Positions 1 through 8,862 of a DNA stretch of 64,000 bases are shown piece after piece. A program made the translations under genes and the position numbers. Source of the stretch: Phycisphaerae bacterium (lineage in GTDB: Bacteria; Planctomycetota; Phycisphaerae; Sedimentisphaerales; Anaerobacaceae); assembly GCA_030601845.1 (NCBI GenBank), contig JAUWAY010000001.1, positions 89,274 through 153,273 of the forward strand, read 5' to 3'. The first letter of the stretch is position 1, and each line of letters starts with the position of its first letter. A model generated the notes under the pieces. That model worked only from the letters and a program-made list of their open reading frames with translations. It ran no database searches and was not told the DNA's origin.

Positions 1-1
1 T

Positions 2-1033
2 GAATTTGATGACGTCCGCTGGAAAGATATGAGCAAGCTGGATTTGTCCGACAGAAGGGGTCTTATCGCAACGCTAACGTTTAACCAGAAGACGGTTTGG
101 CCGGAACCCGCCAAAATGCCCGCGGGATGGGATCCGAATAAAGTGCTAACCAACACAATGAACCCCGGCTTCGGTGTTCGCAGTCTCCACCGGCAGGGCA
201 TTACCGGCAAAGGCGTAAATGTAGCCATCATCGACCAAGCTATGTATCTGGACCACCCTGAATTCGCTGGAAAGATTGCCACCTATCACGACTTGGCTGC
301 TGGGAATAAAAGCAGTATGCACGGCCCGGCGGTAACCAGCTTACTCGTGGGGACCAACTGTGGGACGGCCCCGGATACGCGGGTATATTATGTTGCGGCC
401 CGGGATGGCGTTTATGAAGTTGATTATGCAGAGGGCCTTGACTGGATTGTCGAACAAAACAAAGTGCTCCCAGCCTCGGAAAAAATTCGCGTTGTTTCAG
501 TTTCGGCGGCGCCCGGTGTGGCCGGTACACCGTCCAAGCCCAATCAGAAGAAGTGGAACCATGCCTATACCACAGCCGAACAAGCAGGTATCCTTGTGCT
601 GGACTGCACCAGCGAACGCGGGTTCATTGGTCCGTGTTGGTACAATGCCAGAGTTCCAGAGAATGTCAGCCGGTGTACCCCTGGCTTTCCGGAAAGACAA
701 GGATTTCGTGCACGCCCAGAAAGCATTCTTGTTCCCTGTTCGCTTCGGACTACTGCCGAGGAGTATGACAAGGGCGATTTCAGCTATCAATATTGTGGTA
801 CCGGCGGATTGAGCTGGTCGATTCCATACTGTGCCGGCGTGCTCGCTCTCGGCTGGCAGGTTAATCCCGACCTTGGACCACAGCAGATGCGGGAACTGCT
901 TTTCAAATCGGCCTATACGAAGAAAGACGGCGCAAAAATCATCAGCCCGAGCAGGTTCATCCATCTTGTGAGAATGGTTAGAGTAACTCAAAGAAATGAG
1001 AGAAGGGGATATCGCCCGGTGGGCAGGCAATAG
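2..1033 (+). CDS. S8 (subtilisin-like) serine peptidase, 5'-truncated by the window edge
   Basis: Probable secreted or envelope subtilisin-family protease. Numbering from the ATG at 29, the catalytic triad fits Asp69 in VNVAIID, His98 in SSMHGPAV and Ser262 in GLSWSIPYCAG, which aligns with the family motif GTSMATPHVAG but is poorly conserved. The frame stays open upstream of that ATG to the window edge (EFDDVRWKD before the Met) and no Shine-Dalgarno site is visible, so the true start probably lies outside the window and the first residues of the propeptide or signal are missing. The divergent serine motif leaves room for an inactive homologue. The NCS2 permease follows 34 bp downstream on the same strand. 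Confidence 0.75.
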   Translation, partial: EFDDVRWKDMSKLDLSDRRGLIATLTFNQKTVWPEPAKMPAGWDPNKVLTNTMNPGFGVRSLHRQGITGKGVNVAIIDQAMYLDHPEFAGKIATYHDLAAGNKSSMHGPAVTSLLVGTNCGTAPDTRVYYVAARDGVYEVDYAEGLDWIVEQNKVLPASEKIRVVSVSAAPGVAGTPSKPNQKKWNHAYTTAEQAGILVLDCTSERGFIGPCWYNARVPENVSRCTPGFPERQGFRARPESILVPCSLRTTAEEYDKGDFSYQYCGTGGLSWSIPYCAGVLALGWQVNPDLGPQQMRELLFKSAYTKKDGAKIISPSRFIHLVRMVRVTQRNERRGYRPVGRQ

Positions 1034-1067
1034 CAAGACAGTGTGGTAAAAATTTAGGGGGTTAAAA

Positions 1068-2396
1068 ATGGTCAGCAAATATTTTGAATTGAGAGAAAAG
1101 CAGACAAGTGTCAGGGTCGAGCTCGTGGCGGGGATTACGACATTTCTTACAATGGCGTATATCATTTTCGTCAATCCGAACATTCTGAGCGAGACGGGAA
1201 TGGATAAAAATGCGCTGATAGCTGTTACCTGCATAGTTACCGCTATTGCCACCATTGTCGTAGGGGTTTTTGCGAAGGCGCCGATAGCGATGGCACCAGG
1301 GATGGGACTTAACGCCTTTTTCACATACAGTCTCGTGTTGGGCGACAAAATTAGCTGGGAAACGGCGTTGGGGGTGGTGTTTCTTTCGGGACTGTTTTTT
1401 CTGCTGTTAACACTATTGGGTTTGAGAAAAAGAATAGTCGAGGCGATACCGGTTAGTTTGATTTCGGCGATATCGGTTGGTATAGGATTGTTTATCACGT
1501 TTATTGGACTGGTTAAGCTTGGGGTGGTTGTTAATAACGAGGCGACACTTGTCTCAGCGGGCCAATTGACGCCGACGGTGCTGATAGGTCTGTGCGGGCT
1601 GATTGTAATGGTCTTTCTTGAGACGAAAAAAATAAAAGGCGCATTGTTAATTGGTATTGTTTTTTCGACTGCTCTGGCTGCAATCTTCGGATATATACAA
1701 AAGCCAACAGAAATAATCAGCCTGCATCTTGATATAAAGGCCGTGGCGTTTCATCTTGATATTTTAGGGGCGCTTAAGTGGAGTCTGTTCGCAAGCATCT
1801 TCAGTTTGATGTTTATGGATATGTTTGACAGTATCGGGACTCTGGTGGCGTGCTGTCACCAGGCGAATATGGTCGACGAGAAAAACAAAATAAAAGGGCT
1901 GGACAGGTTGTTAGGTATCGATGCCGCTGCGACTATGATAGGTGCGGTATTAGGGACATCGACCACAACTTCGTATATCGAATCGGCGGCAGGTATTGAG
2001 CAGGGTGGGCGGTCCGGATTGACTTCAATAGTTACGGGCGTTTTATTTTTGCTGGCACTATTGTTTGTCCCGATCGTGAGGATAGTGCCGGAATATGCAA
2101 CGGCGCCGGCGCTTATTATGGTTGGGCTGTTCATGATGAAAGAAGTCAAGAGAATAGATTTTGCGAATCTGGAAGAGGCGTTTCCTGCATTTATCATAAT
2201 AGTGATGATTGCTTTGAGCTACAGCATTAGCACCGGATTGGCGTTCGGATTTATATCATTTACCCTCATAAAAATAGTTTCCGGCAAAGCAAGAGAAATA
2301 AGAGCGGCGATGTGGATTATTGCGTTCTTGTCCGTACTGTTTTTGACACTTGACCAGCTAAACGTTACAATCCAGCGATTAAAAGACATTACTTAA
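1068..2396 (+). CDS. NCS2 family purine permease (AzgA/PbuG-like)
   Basis: Inner-membrane uptake of a nucleobase, most likely adenine, guanine or hypoxanthine, by proton symport. The 442-residue length and the N-terminal segment with TTFLTMAYIIFVNP are typical of the AzgA/PbuG branch of NCS2, and about a dozen hydrophobic segments run through the sequence. The start is supported by an AGGGGG Shine-Dalgarno about 7 nt upstream of the ATG. The upstream gap is too short for a purine riboswitch. The last codons (QRLKDIT, stop) and the following 15 bp recur in diverged form at 3639-3683, beyond the next gene, so this 3' end has been partly duplicated. Substrate is inferred from the family only. 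Confidence 0.88.
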   Translation: MVSKYFELREKQTSVRVELVAGITTFLTMAYIIFVNPNILSETGMDKNALIAVTCIVTAIATIVVGVFAKAPIAMAPGMGLNAFFTYSLVLGDKISWETALGVVFLSGLFFLLLTLLGLRKRIVEAIPVSLISAISVGIGLFITFIGLVKLGVVVNNEATLVSAGQLTPTVLIGLCGLIVMVFLETKKIKGALLIGIVFSTALAAIFGYIQKPTEIISLHLDIKAVAFHLDILGALKWSLFASIFSLMFMDMFDSIGTLVACCHQANMVDEKNKIKGLDRLLGIDAAATMIGAVLGTSTTTSYIESAAGIEQGGRSGLTSIVTGVLFLLALLFVPIVRIVPEYATAPALIMVGLFMMKEVKRIDFANLEEAFPAFIIIVMIALSYSISTGLAFGFISFTLIKIVSGKAREIRAAMWIIAFLSVLFLTLDQLNVTIQRLKDIT

Positions 2397-2420
2397 ACCG
2401 GATTTTGTGAGGAAAAGCTC

Positions 2421-3629
2421 ATGCCGAAAAAAATGTACCTTTTGTTGGTTTCTTTAATGCTGCTTTTTGCTGTCAGCCCATCGTCCGGCCGGAACACATC
2501 CCTGCCAACTAAAAAGCTAAGCGCCGCACAAAAAAGAGTGAAACAGATTCATGGCGATGTGCCCTACTGGAAGAATGAGTTTTATACCAGTTTTAAGTAT
2601 TCCCGCATCAAAGGTTTTGATTATGAAGAAGGAGTCTCTCGCCGTGACCCGACCAAACCGATCAAGGTTGGGGATACATATTACGTGTGGTTCACGCGCA
2701 CCCGAAAAGGATGTCCACTGCCTAAAGGTCCGAAATATGCTGATGAAAACACGCCGGCAACCACCTGGGATATGGCTTCCATTTATTACGCTACCTCAAA
2801 AGACAGCTGGAACTGGGAAGAGCAGGGCCCCGCTGTCACGCCCGGACCAAAGAGCGCCTATGACGACCGTAGCGTCTTTACGCCGGACATAATGGCTTAC
2901 AATGGAAAATATTATCTCTATTACCAGGTCTGCAGCGGAATTTACAGCAGCGATACCAAACACCTGATTGGTATGTCCTGGGCAGATTCACCTGATGGGC
3001 CATGGCACCGAAGCCCCATGCCACTGCTTACTCCCGGACCACCCGGGGCCTGGGATTGTCACAAAGTCCACGACCCCATGCTAATGGTGCGCGATGGAAA
3101 GATATGGCTTTACTACAAGGGAGTCCCTGAAGACAGAATAAACCACGGCATCGCCTGGGGACTGGCCATCGCAGACAAACCAGAAGTACCCTTTATCAAG
3201 TCAGAGCATAACCCCGTTACCAATAGCGGCCACGAGGTTTTTGTCTTCCCCTACAAAAATGGAGTGTTGGCTGTCCTTTCCAATGACGGCTATGAAAAAA
3301 ATACTATACAGTTCGCCGAGGACGGAATCAATTTCCACGTGAAGGCTTCTATTGATATGACTCCCGAGGCAGGCGCACCTTTCTGCCCGGATGCTTACGC
3401 CAATGCCACTGACGCCCGCGGAATAACATGGGGCCTCTGCCACATCCCACAATCCCCTGATAAGCCCTGGCCATTCATTATCCGGTTCGATTGTGACCTG
3501 AGCCAGGACCATGACATCACATTCCTCAAAAACCAGAACCACAGGCATTACGAAGACGCCTTCTTCTCCATAAAAGACGCACTAAAACCCTACGAAAAAA
3601 AAGAGCTAATGAAAATATACAAAAGGTAA
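2421..3629 (+). CDS. GH117/GH43-like five-bladed beta-propeller glycoside hydrolase, secreted
   Basis: Probable exported glycosidase acting on algal or plant polysaccharide fragments. Residues 1-23 form a signal peptide (KKMYLLLVSLMLLFAV). The mature part has beta-propeller features: RRDPTKPIKVGDTYYVWFTR near residue 70, a mid-protein DDRSVFTPDIM segment and HDPMLMVRDGKIWLYYKG later on. The RRDP plus YYVWFTR pattern recalls GH117 (3,6-anhydro-L-galactosidase); GH43 is the alternative, and the substrate cannot be fixed from sequence. The gene lies between two copies of a permease 3' end (2379-2411 and 3651-3683), which suggests it was inserted there. A GAGG Shine-Dalgarno precedes the ATG. Confidence 0.65.
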   Translation: MPKKMYLLLVSLMLLFAVSPSSGRNTSLPTKKLSAAQKRVKQIHGDVPYWKNEFYTSFKYSRIKGFDYEEGVSRRDPTKPIKVGDTYYVWFTRTRKGCPLPKGPKYADENTPATTWDMASIYYATSKDSWNWEEQGPAVTPGPKSAYDDRSVFTPDIMAYNGKYYLYYQVCSGIYSSDTKHLIGMSWADSPDGPWHRSPMPLLTPGPPGAWDCHKVHDPMLMVRDGKIWLYYKGVPEDRINHGIAWGLAIADKPEVPFIKSEHNPVTNSGHEVFVFPYKNGVLAVLSNDGYEKNTIQFAEDGINFHVKASIDMTPEAGAPFCPDAYANATDARGITWGLCHIPQSPDKPWPFIIRFDCDLSQDHDITFLKNQNHRHYEDAFFSIKDALKPYEKKELMKIYKR

Positions 3630-3632
3630 TCG

Positions 3633-3668
3633 AATAATCAGATTGAAAGGTTAAAAGATATTGCTTAA
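3633..3668 (+). pseudogene. Relic of the NCS2 permease 3' end
   Basis: Read in frame up to the TAA at 3666, this stretch encodes NNQIERLKDIA and a stop, against TIQRLKDIT and a stop at the end of the permease. The similarity continues into the leader: over 33 bp, 3651-3683 matches 2379-2411 at 30 positions, including the block TTAAACCGGATTTTG. The copies differ at silent or conservative positions, so this is an old duplication or came from a related strain. It marks the right border of the segment holding the GH117-like gene and supplies the leader of the PEBP gene. Confidence 0.7.
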
Positions 3669-3691
3669 ACCGGATTTTGGGAGTAAAGATT

Positions 3692-4255
3692 ATGCGAGAG
3701 AAAGTTTGGGTATGGGTAGTTTTGGCAATATTGTTTTTTTGCTCCTGTGAGGACAGCAGGCAGGCTGAATCCGGAGCAGATGGAGGCAAGAAAATGGAGA
3801 TTAAAATTACGAGTTCGGCTTTTGAAGATGGCGGTTTAATTCCGGCCAGGTACACCTGCGACGGTGCGGATATTTCCCCGCCGTTGCAGTGGGATGTGGT
3901 TCCCGAAGGGACGAAGAGTATTGCTCTTATATGCGATGACCCGGATGCGCCGATGGGGACCTGGGTGCACTGGGTCATATTCGGCCTGCCGGCCGATACG
4001 ACAGAGCTGGCGGAGAATGTTCCGCCTGATAGCACCCTGCCCAATGGAGCCAGGCAAGGCACCAGTGACTTCGGCAGAATTGGTTACGGCGGCCCCTGTC
4101 CGCCGAGCGGCACGCACAGATACTTCTTTAAGATTTACGCCCTCGATACAGTGGTTGAGCTGGATGCCGGTGCCGGCAAGCGTGATTTGCTCAAGGCGAT
4201 GGAAGGGCATATCCTCGGCCAGGGACAGCTAATCGGCAAATATAAAAGGCAATAG
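3692..4255 (+). CDS. YbhB/YbcL family Raf-kinase-inhibitor-like (PEBP) lipoprotein
   Basis: Member of the phosphatidylethanolamine-binding protein fold family, small-ligand binders of unclear bacterial role. Family motifs are DDPDAPMGTWVHWV and GPCPPSGTHRYFFKIYALD. The N-terminus has a lipoprotein signal (LAILFFCSC), so the protein is probably membrane-anchored. A TTG at 3677 would also give an open frame, but the ATG at 3692 has GGGAG 8 nt upstream and is chosen; the product is 187 residues. The leader derives from the duplicated permease tail. Function beyond ligand binding is unknown. Confidence 0.85.
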   Translation: MREKVWVWVVLAILFFCSCEDSRQAESGADGGKKMEIKITSSAFEDGGLIPARYTCDGADISPPLQWDVVPEGTKSIALICDDPDAPMGTWVHWVIFGLPADTTELAENVPPDSTLPNGARQGTSDFGRIGYGGPCPPSGTHRYFFKIYALDTVVELDAGAGKRDLLKAMEGHILGQGQLIGKYKRQ

Positions 4256-4280
4256 GCGAGTCGTACCCAGGCACGCCCCT

Positions 4281-4373
4281 ATCGCCTGTCGCTTATCGCC
4301 TGTCGCCTATCGTTTATCGCCTGTCGCCTATAGCAATTAGCGATTAGCGATTAGCGATTAGCGATTGGCGATC
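4281..4373 (+). repeat. Heptamer array with strand switch
   Basis: Seven phased 7-mers of the type ATCGCCT/GTCGCCT (4281-4329) are followed, after a 2-nt slip, by six 7-mers of the type AGCGATT (4332-4373). The second word is close to the reverse complement of the first, so the array reverses strand midway and can fold into an imperfect hairpin. It sits between the PEBP gene and the promoter of the next gene and could act as a weak terminator, but no T-run follows. Confidence 0.85.
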
Positions 4374-4429
4374 AGGCACAAGCCTGTCGGGATTTTTGCA
4401 ACGAAAACCGTCAGTTTGAATATAAATTA

Positions 4430-4458
4430 TTGAAGTTTTGGTGAAAATAGTGTATTAT
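4430..4458 (+). promoter_or_regulatory. Sigma-70-like promoter for the 684-residue exported protein
   Basis: TTGAAG (4430-4435) and TATTAT (4453-4458) are separated by 17 bp, and the ATG lies 53 bp downstream of the -10 box. Prediction from consensus only. Confidence 0.5.
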
Positions 4459-4511
4459 TGTACATTGTTGGTGGAAAAAATTAACAGTTTATTGACGAGG
4501 AGGTATGTGAA

Positions 4512-6566
4512 ATGGTTAAGTCAAAGCGTTTGAGTAATGCCGTCGTGAGAGGGTTATTGGTTTTGTTCACCGTCGCGGGAGTGTTGGCGGAAAGCTCGGC
4601 ACAGGCGGCAGACGATGAGCTGCTTGCGATGGTGCCGGCGGAGAGCGTGTTTTGCGTGCGAGTGAACAATTTTGACCACACTGCCGGCCAGATAGACCAG
4701 TTTTTGGTCGGTGTCTCGCCGATACCTATGGGCGTCTCAATGCTGGTTCGTATGCAGTTCGCGAACGTGTTGGGCAGTCCGGAATTGAACGGCGTGAATA
4801 TGGGGGACAGTTTTGCAATTTTTGGGGTGATTTTGCCCGGCGAATCGACAGAAACCGACCCAATCTCAAATATGTTCATAGGCGGCCTTGTTCCAGTTAC
4901 CGACTACGAACAGTTTATCAGCGGCAATCCCAACTGCGGTGAGCCGGATGCGGAAGGGGTTTCTAAAATTGCAAGCGACGGAGTGCCCGTAATCCTAACT
5001 GCGACCCAGGTCGGCAATTATGCTTTGATAACCGTGGCTGAGGAGGATGAGAAGCTCGTTGCGATGGCAGAATCGATTTCAACTGCGGAGACTGCGGGAC
5101 TCGGTAGTACTCTCGACGTAGCTGATACCGAACGGGCTGTGAAAGAGGGGCTGTGGGCCTATGTAAACGCCCAGCAGGTGTCCAGGTCCTTTGGGCCTAT
5201 GGCATCTGCGAAGCTTGAGCAAGCCAAGATGATGATGGGAGCGATGGAGCCGAGTGAGGAAGGTGAGGCGGGACCAGCCGCTGCGATTATGGATATGGAT
5301 TTTGAGAAGCAGATGGAAGAGATACGGTCTTTAAGTTTAAGTGTTACCCCCAAGCCAAATGCTTTGACTATCACTGCGACAATTTCAGCGGTGCCGGGGA
5401 CGGAAATGGCGGATAAGCTTGTCGCGGATTCGGCGGGGATACGTGAACTGATTGATAAGATAAAAGCCAGAGAACCGGGGCAAATGGGGTCTGAGATGAG
5501 TGCGATTTTGGCACTGCTTCCGGAGGCAGGCGAGGCCGATTTTGTAGGTACGTATAATTTAATGAATCTATTCAAGATGGCGACGGCTATGGCACCTATG
5601 CCGCTGCCGCAGATGGATATTGCAACCAAGAGCAATATCGCTTTTGCAGGTAGGGTCGGTAACGGCCAAATGACATTTGAAATTGCCCTGCCGAAAGAGC
5701 ATTTGGCCGAGGTTGTGACGGCCTTTCAGATGACGCAGCAGCAAATGACGGTTCAAGGTCAGCTGGATAAGCAGGTGGAGATGAAGGAACAGCCGATGAT
5801 GCAGATGCAACCGGGCCCATCCAAAGATAAGCCCGCCGTGGTCAGCTCTGAAGAAGAAACGGGGCTGATGAAGGTGCAAGTCGGAGGCGTGCGTCTGGTA
5901 AGGCATAGCGACTTTGAGCGTGGAGTAACACCTCTGGGCCAGAGCAAGGGCTATACTTTGTCATTGATAGCTGAACTGCCGGAACCTGTTATTGAAGTTT
6001 CCGGGGGTATGATGAAAAAAGTAACTACTGATACCGGCAGGGACCTTCTACCTGAGCACGAATGGGGCCGCAAAATAAAATTTCCGAAGCTTGCAAAGGA
6101 TAACAAAACAGTGGTATTCGATGTTGAGCTGCTTCTGCCGGACGAAGGAGCGGGTGGTTTACAAGAGGTTTCCGGAACGTTGGAATATTTGACGGCAGGC
6201 GACTCCAGAGAAGTGGATTTGGGTATTATGGCTCTGGAAGCTGGAGCTGAAGGCGGCGCACTCGGAGCTGTTATCCGCTCGGTCGAGGCCGATCCATGGC
6301 GAAACAATGCTACAGTATTAGGCTTAAGATTGGACCTGCAGCCTGAAGAGGTCGACTCTGTAGAATTCTACGCCCAGGACGGCACGAAGTTAGATATATC
6401 CCAAAGCGGCTACACATCTATCGGGCGCTCAACGACGTTTGAATTTTCCATCAAAGGCGAGTTGCCACCAAAGGGACGGATTGTCCTGAATGTGTTTGAC
6501 GAGCTTAAGAAAAATGAGATTCCTTTTAAGATAACGAATATCTCGTTGACCGGAGGGCCCTTCTAA
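4512..6566 (+). CDS. Large exported protein of unknown function
   Basis: I do not recognise a named family. The 684-residue product starts with a basic, hydrophobic signal peptide ending near SSAQAADD, then has a segment on protein load or state values (LLAMVPAESVFCVRVNNFD), a Met- and Gln-rich stretch around residues 410-440 (QMTQQQMTVQ, MMQMQPGPS) and a beta-rich C-terminus. Such proteins are common in planctomycetes. AGGAGG stands 8 nt before the ATG, and a promoter with 17-bp spacing lies upstream. It is followed by a convergent gene 13 bp away, so it is transcribed alone. Location is inferred as periplasmic or surface. Confidence 0.7.
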   Translation: MVKSKRLSNAVVRGLLVLFTVAGVLAESSAQAADDELLAMVPAESVFCVRVNNFDHTAGQIDQFLVGVSPIPMGVSMLVRMQFANVLGSPELNGVNMGDSFAIFGVILPGESTETDPISNMFIGGLVPVTDYEQFISGNPNCGEPDAEGVSKIASDGVPVILTATQVGNYALITVAEEDEKLVAMAESISTAETAGLGSTLDVADTERAVKEGLWAYVNAQQVSRSFGPMASAKLEQAKMMMGAMEPSEEGEAGPAAAIMDMDFEKQMEEIRSLSLSVTPKPNALTITATISAVPGTEMADKLVADSAGIRELIDKIKAREPGQMGSEMSAILALLPEAGEADFVGTYNLMNLFKMATAMAPMPLPQMDIATKSNIAFAGRVGNGQMTFEIALPKEHLAEVVTAFQMTQQQMTVQGQLDKQVEMKEQPMMQMQPGPSKDKPAVVSSEEETGLMKVQVGGVRLVRHSDFERGVTPLGQSKGYTLSLIAELPEPVIEVSGGMMKKVTTDTGRDLLPEHEWGRKIKFPKLAKDNKTVVFDVELLLPDEGAGGLQEVSGTLEYLTAGDSREVDLGIMALEAGAEGGALGAVIRSVEADPWRNNATVLGLRLDLQPEEVDSVEFYAQDGTKLDISQSGYTSIGRSTTFEFSIKGELPPKGRIVLNVFDELKKNEIPFKITNISLTGGPF

Positions 6567-6579
6567 CAGTTGGCGGGGG

Positions 6580-7449
6580 TCAGAAGTTTTCCAGTATAGC
6601 GGCGGTGTGGATTGCCAGCAGCATCAGGTAGTCCAAATCGCTTAGACTGTAGTGCTCGTGGTTCATAGCGTTGTCGACATATAATACGCCGAAACAGCCG
6701 GTGGGGTCCATAATTGGCGCTATCATCGCAGAGCGTATTTCTTCCTCTTCTATTTGAGCCGGTTTAGCCAGAATCTGAGGGAAGAGGAAGAACTGTTTTG
6801 CTTCAACCGCCTGAGTGATTTTTTCATTAAGTTTTATTTCGTTTAGTTGGATCTCCTGGCCGTCTCGTCTTTTGCCTGCGTGGGTGGTCATCGGGCCCGT
6901 AGGCTGGTTTCTCAATGCACACCAGCTATGGAAAGCGGTGAACTGCCTTAATGTGATACTCAGTAGGGCCTGCAGCAATTGGTCGGGACTATCGGCTTTG
7001 CAGATTTCCTCGGTGGCCTGCATAAAATCTTTTACTCTCTTGGCCGGCAACCTCATATCCGGGTCGTGCTCGGAATCCGGTCTTCTCACAATTACCTGCG
7101 GTTTGCGGGGTTCTGTTACGAGTGTATCTTCCAGGCGAACTGTTTTGCCTGCAACGGTATCTTCTTCAAGATTGATTTCGATAGTAAAATCAACGATACG
7201 GAGGATGTCTCCGGTTTTGATTTCAGCTTTGTGGATTTCCTGGTCATTTAGATATGTCTTATTGGCCGAGTCCAGGTCTTCGACCATCCATTTTCCCTGC
7301 TCCGTGCCGAAGATTACGGCGTGCTGTCTTGAGACAGCACTGTCAGGCAGAAAAACCTGGCTGTGCGAATGCCTGCCTATATAGATGGGGCCCCTGCCGA
7401 ATCGAAATTCATTGACGGCCCGACCATTTTGTTTTATAATCAAACGCAT
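6580..7449 (-). CDS. FHA-GAF domain signalling protein
   Basis: Cytoplasmic regulator that should bind a phosphothreonine peptide through its FHA domain and a small ligand or partner through a GAF domain. FHA signatures lie at residues 20-70: YIGRHSHSQVFLPDSAVSRQ followed by HAVIF. After a linker with DTLVTEPRKPQ, residues about 135-289 match a GAF domain (IAPIMDPTGCFGVLYVDN). The in-frame ATG 18 bp upstream is rejected because GGGAGA lies just before the ATG at 7449; the product is 289 residues. A near-consensus promoter precedes it. No kinase gene is adjacent, so the phospho-partner is unknown. Confidence 0.82.
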   Translation of the reverse strand: MRLIIKQNGRAVNEFRFGRGPIYIGRHSHSQVFLPDSAVSRQHAVIFGTEQGKWMVEDLDSANKTYLNDQEIHKAEIKTGDILRIVDFTIEINLEEDTVAGKTVRLEDTLVTEPRKPQVIVRRPDSEHDPDMRLPAKRVKDFMQATEEICKADSPDQLLQALLSITLRQFTAFHSWCALRNQPTGPMTTHAGKRRDGQEIQLNEIKLNEKITQAVEAKQFFLFPQILAKPAQIEEEEIRSAMIAPIMDPTGCFGVLYVDNAMNHEHYSLSDLDYLMLLAIHTAAILENF

Positions 7450-7493
7450 CGGTCTTTCTCCCTGCATTTGGATTTGAAAGCTCTTCTTATATT

Positions 7494-7522
7494 ATTATCC
7501 ACAATTTGGCATAGTTTGTCAA
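7494..7522 (-). promoter_or_regulatory. Strong sigma-70-like promoter for the FHA-GAF gene
   Basis: Read on the minus strand: TTGACA (7522-7517), 17-bp spacer, GATAAT (7499-7494), with the start codon 45 bp further on. This is the best match to consensus in the window. Confidence 0.7.
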
Positions 7523-7577
7523 GTAAACAATCGATTTATGCTGTAATAAATTGCTTTTCTTAAATCGTAAATTTCAA

Positions 7578-8081
7578 TTATCGGCTGATATGGATGGGCC
7601 GTGAAACCAGGCCGGTGAAAAGGCGGTAGCGCGCAAAAATTACCAATAGCACAATTGCGATAATAAAAAGAGTGATTAGCGTTGCCCTCCGCAATTTGGT
7701 TTCAGGGATTTTATAAATTAAGAACAGTGGCAGACCAATTACCCAAAATACAGGTACAAACATAGTAATCATAAACAGAAAGAAGAGTCTGCTGATTGTT
7801 GGTGTATTTTTGTCAAGGAAGATTTTCCGCCACATTGTTAAAAAGATACCATAGTTGAACCTGATATTCAAAAATGGCATATATGGCGTCAGTGGATTAA
7901 TAGCATCGTTGGAGTCACAACCATCGCAATAGTGCTGTAATGGATGGCAGCGTTTGAGACACTTGGGGCAAAGCGGCCTGGCATCGTCCGGGATAAAATC
8001 GTCGTCGAGTTTCTCAGCTTCTTTATTCTGCCCTGCCGGCAGATTATTGTGCCCTTGCTCAGTCATATCAGAATCAAGCAT
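7578..8081 (-). CDS. Zinc-ribbon membrane protein
   Basis: Small integral membrane protein of unknown role, 167 residues. The N-terminal cytosolic part has two CxxC-type pairs (CPKCLKRC and CDGC) that form a zinc ribbon, and the C-terminal half has two hydrophobic segments (FFLFMITMFVPVFWVIGLPL and LITLFIIAIVLLVIF). It starts 7 bp after the stop of the metallo-hydrolase gene, so the two are probably co-transcribed. A second in-frame Met at 8066 is a possible start. Not a family I can name. Confidence 0.7.
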   Translation of the reverse strand: MLDSDMTEQGHNNLPAGQNKEAEKLDDDFIPDDARPLCPKCLKRCHPLQHYCDGCDSNDAINPLTPYMPFLNIRFNYGIFLTMWRKIFLDKNTPTISRLFFLFMITMFVPVFWVIGLPLFLIYKIPETKLRRATLITLFIIAIVLLVIFARYRLFTGLVSRPIHISR

Positions 8082-8088
8082 ATTAACT

Positions 8089-8805
8089 TCACTGTAGATC
8101 GGTCAGAGTTATTACTTTTCCTGCGCCGATATTTATGTAGTTTTTGCCGAAATGTTTTTCGAATAAGGTCCTCGCCTTTTCGCCGGTACAATGACAAGGG
8201 CCTACATATCGCACATTGAATTGCTTGAAAGCCGAGATGATTTTTTCTATCTTGCCTCTGGTCGCCCATTCGAGGTGGAAGCCGCCCACTACCAGGAGGA
8301 TATTTTCTTTTAGTAATTTCTTAGCCGTCTTTACGATTTTTACGATGCCCGGATGCCCACAGCCGGTTATTACTACGAGGCCCGCCTCGGTTCGGATAAC
8401 CAACGACTGCTCTTTTCTCAACGTCCCGAGTCGGCCGGTCGAATAAACATTTTCGCAAATCTCCAATGATTGTTCGACCTCAACTATCTTTGCCCCCTTG
8501 TCCCGCACGTTATCCTTAAACTTTGCTGGAAATGACTCCGGCAGATAGACAGCTACGTTGGAGTTTTTTTCAAGAAAGCTGCCCAGGCCGCCGGTATGGT
8601 CACCGTGAATGTGAGATAGAACAACAGTGTCAATACTGTTTGGCTCTATTGTTAGTTTTTCCATATTATCGAGCAAAGAGCGGCCCCCGCCGGTATCGAA
8701 GAGAATGGTTTTCTCAGCACCGCTTACAAGGCAGGCAAATCCCCAGGCGGTTTCCAGGCCTTCCTTATATGGATTGTTGTCGTAAACTACTGTAACTCTC
8801 AGCAT
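8089..8805 (-). CDS. MBL-fold metallo-hydrolase
   Basis: Metallo-beta-lactamase-fold hydrolase with the zinc motif HIHGDHTGG near residue 65 and a later GCGHPG and GGFHL. The 238-residue length and these motifs match the cytosolic subgroup often annotated as a dihydropterin ribofuranosylaminobenzene-phosphate synthase-like hydrolase; the substrate is not known. First gene of a two-gene operon with the zinc-ribbon membrane protein. A promoter candidate lies directly upstream. Confidence 0.8.
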   Translation of the reverse strand: MLRVTVVYDNNPYKEGLETAWGFACLVSGAEKTILFDTGGGRSLLDNMEKLTIEPNSIDTVVLSHIHGDHTGGLGSFLEKNSNVAVYLPESFPAKFKDNVRDKGAKIVEVEQSLEICENVYSTGRLGTLRKEQSLVIRTEAGLVVITGCGHPGIVKIVKTAKKLLKENILLVVGGFHLEWATRGKIEKIISAFKQFNVRYVGPCHCTGEKARTLFEKHFGKNYINIGAGKVITLTDLQ

Positions 8806-8832
8806 TTGCCTACCCTTTTACATCCAACAACA

Positions 8833-8862
8833 ATTATAATCACCGAAGTGCTGAGAAAGCAA
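8833..8862 (-). promoter_or_regulatory. Promoter candidate for the MBL-fold hydrolase operon
   Basis: On the minus strand TTGCTT (8862-8857), 18-bp spacer, TATAAT (8838-8833), 28 bp before the start codon. Consensus match only. Confidence 0.5.

Noticed and set aside
1034..1067. Purine riboswitch before the NCS2 permease
   Set aside because: The gap is only 34 bp, too short for the aptamer.
497..1498. Minus-strand open frame of 333 codons over the peptidase and permease
   Set aside because: Crosses two real genes on the other strand and shows no recognisable domain or ribosome site.
4281..4373. CRISPR array
   Set aside because: The repeat unit is 7 bp with no spacers, and no cas gene is present. 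The same holds for the other arrays in the window.
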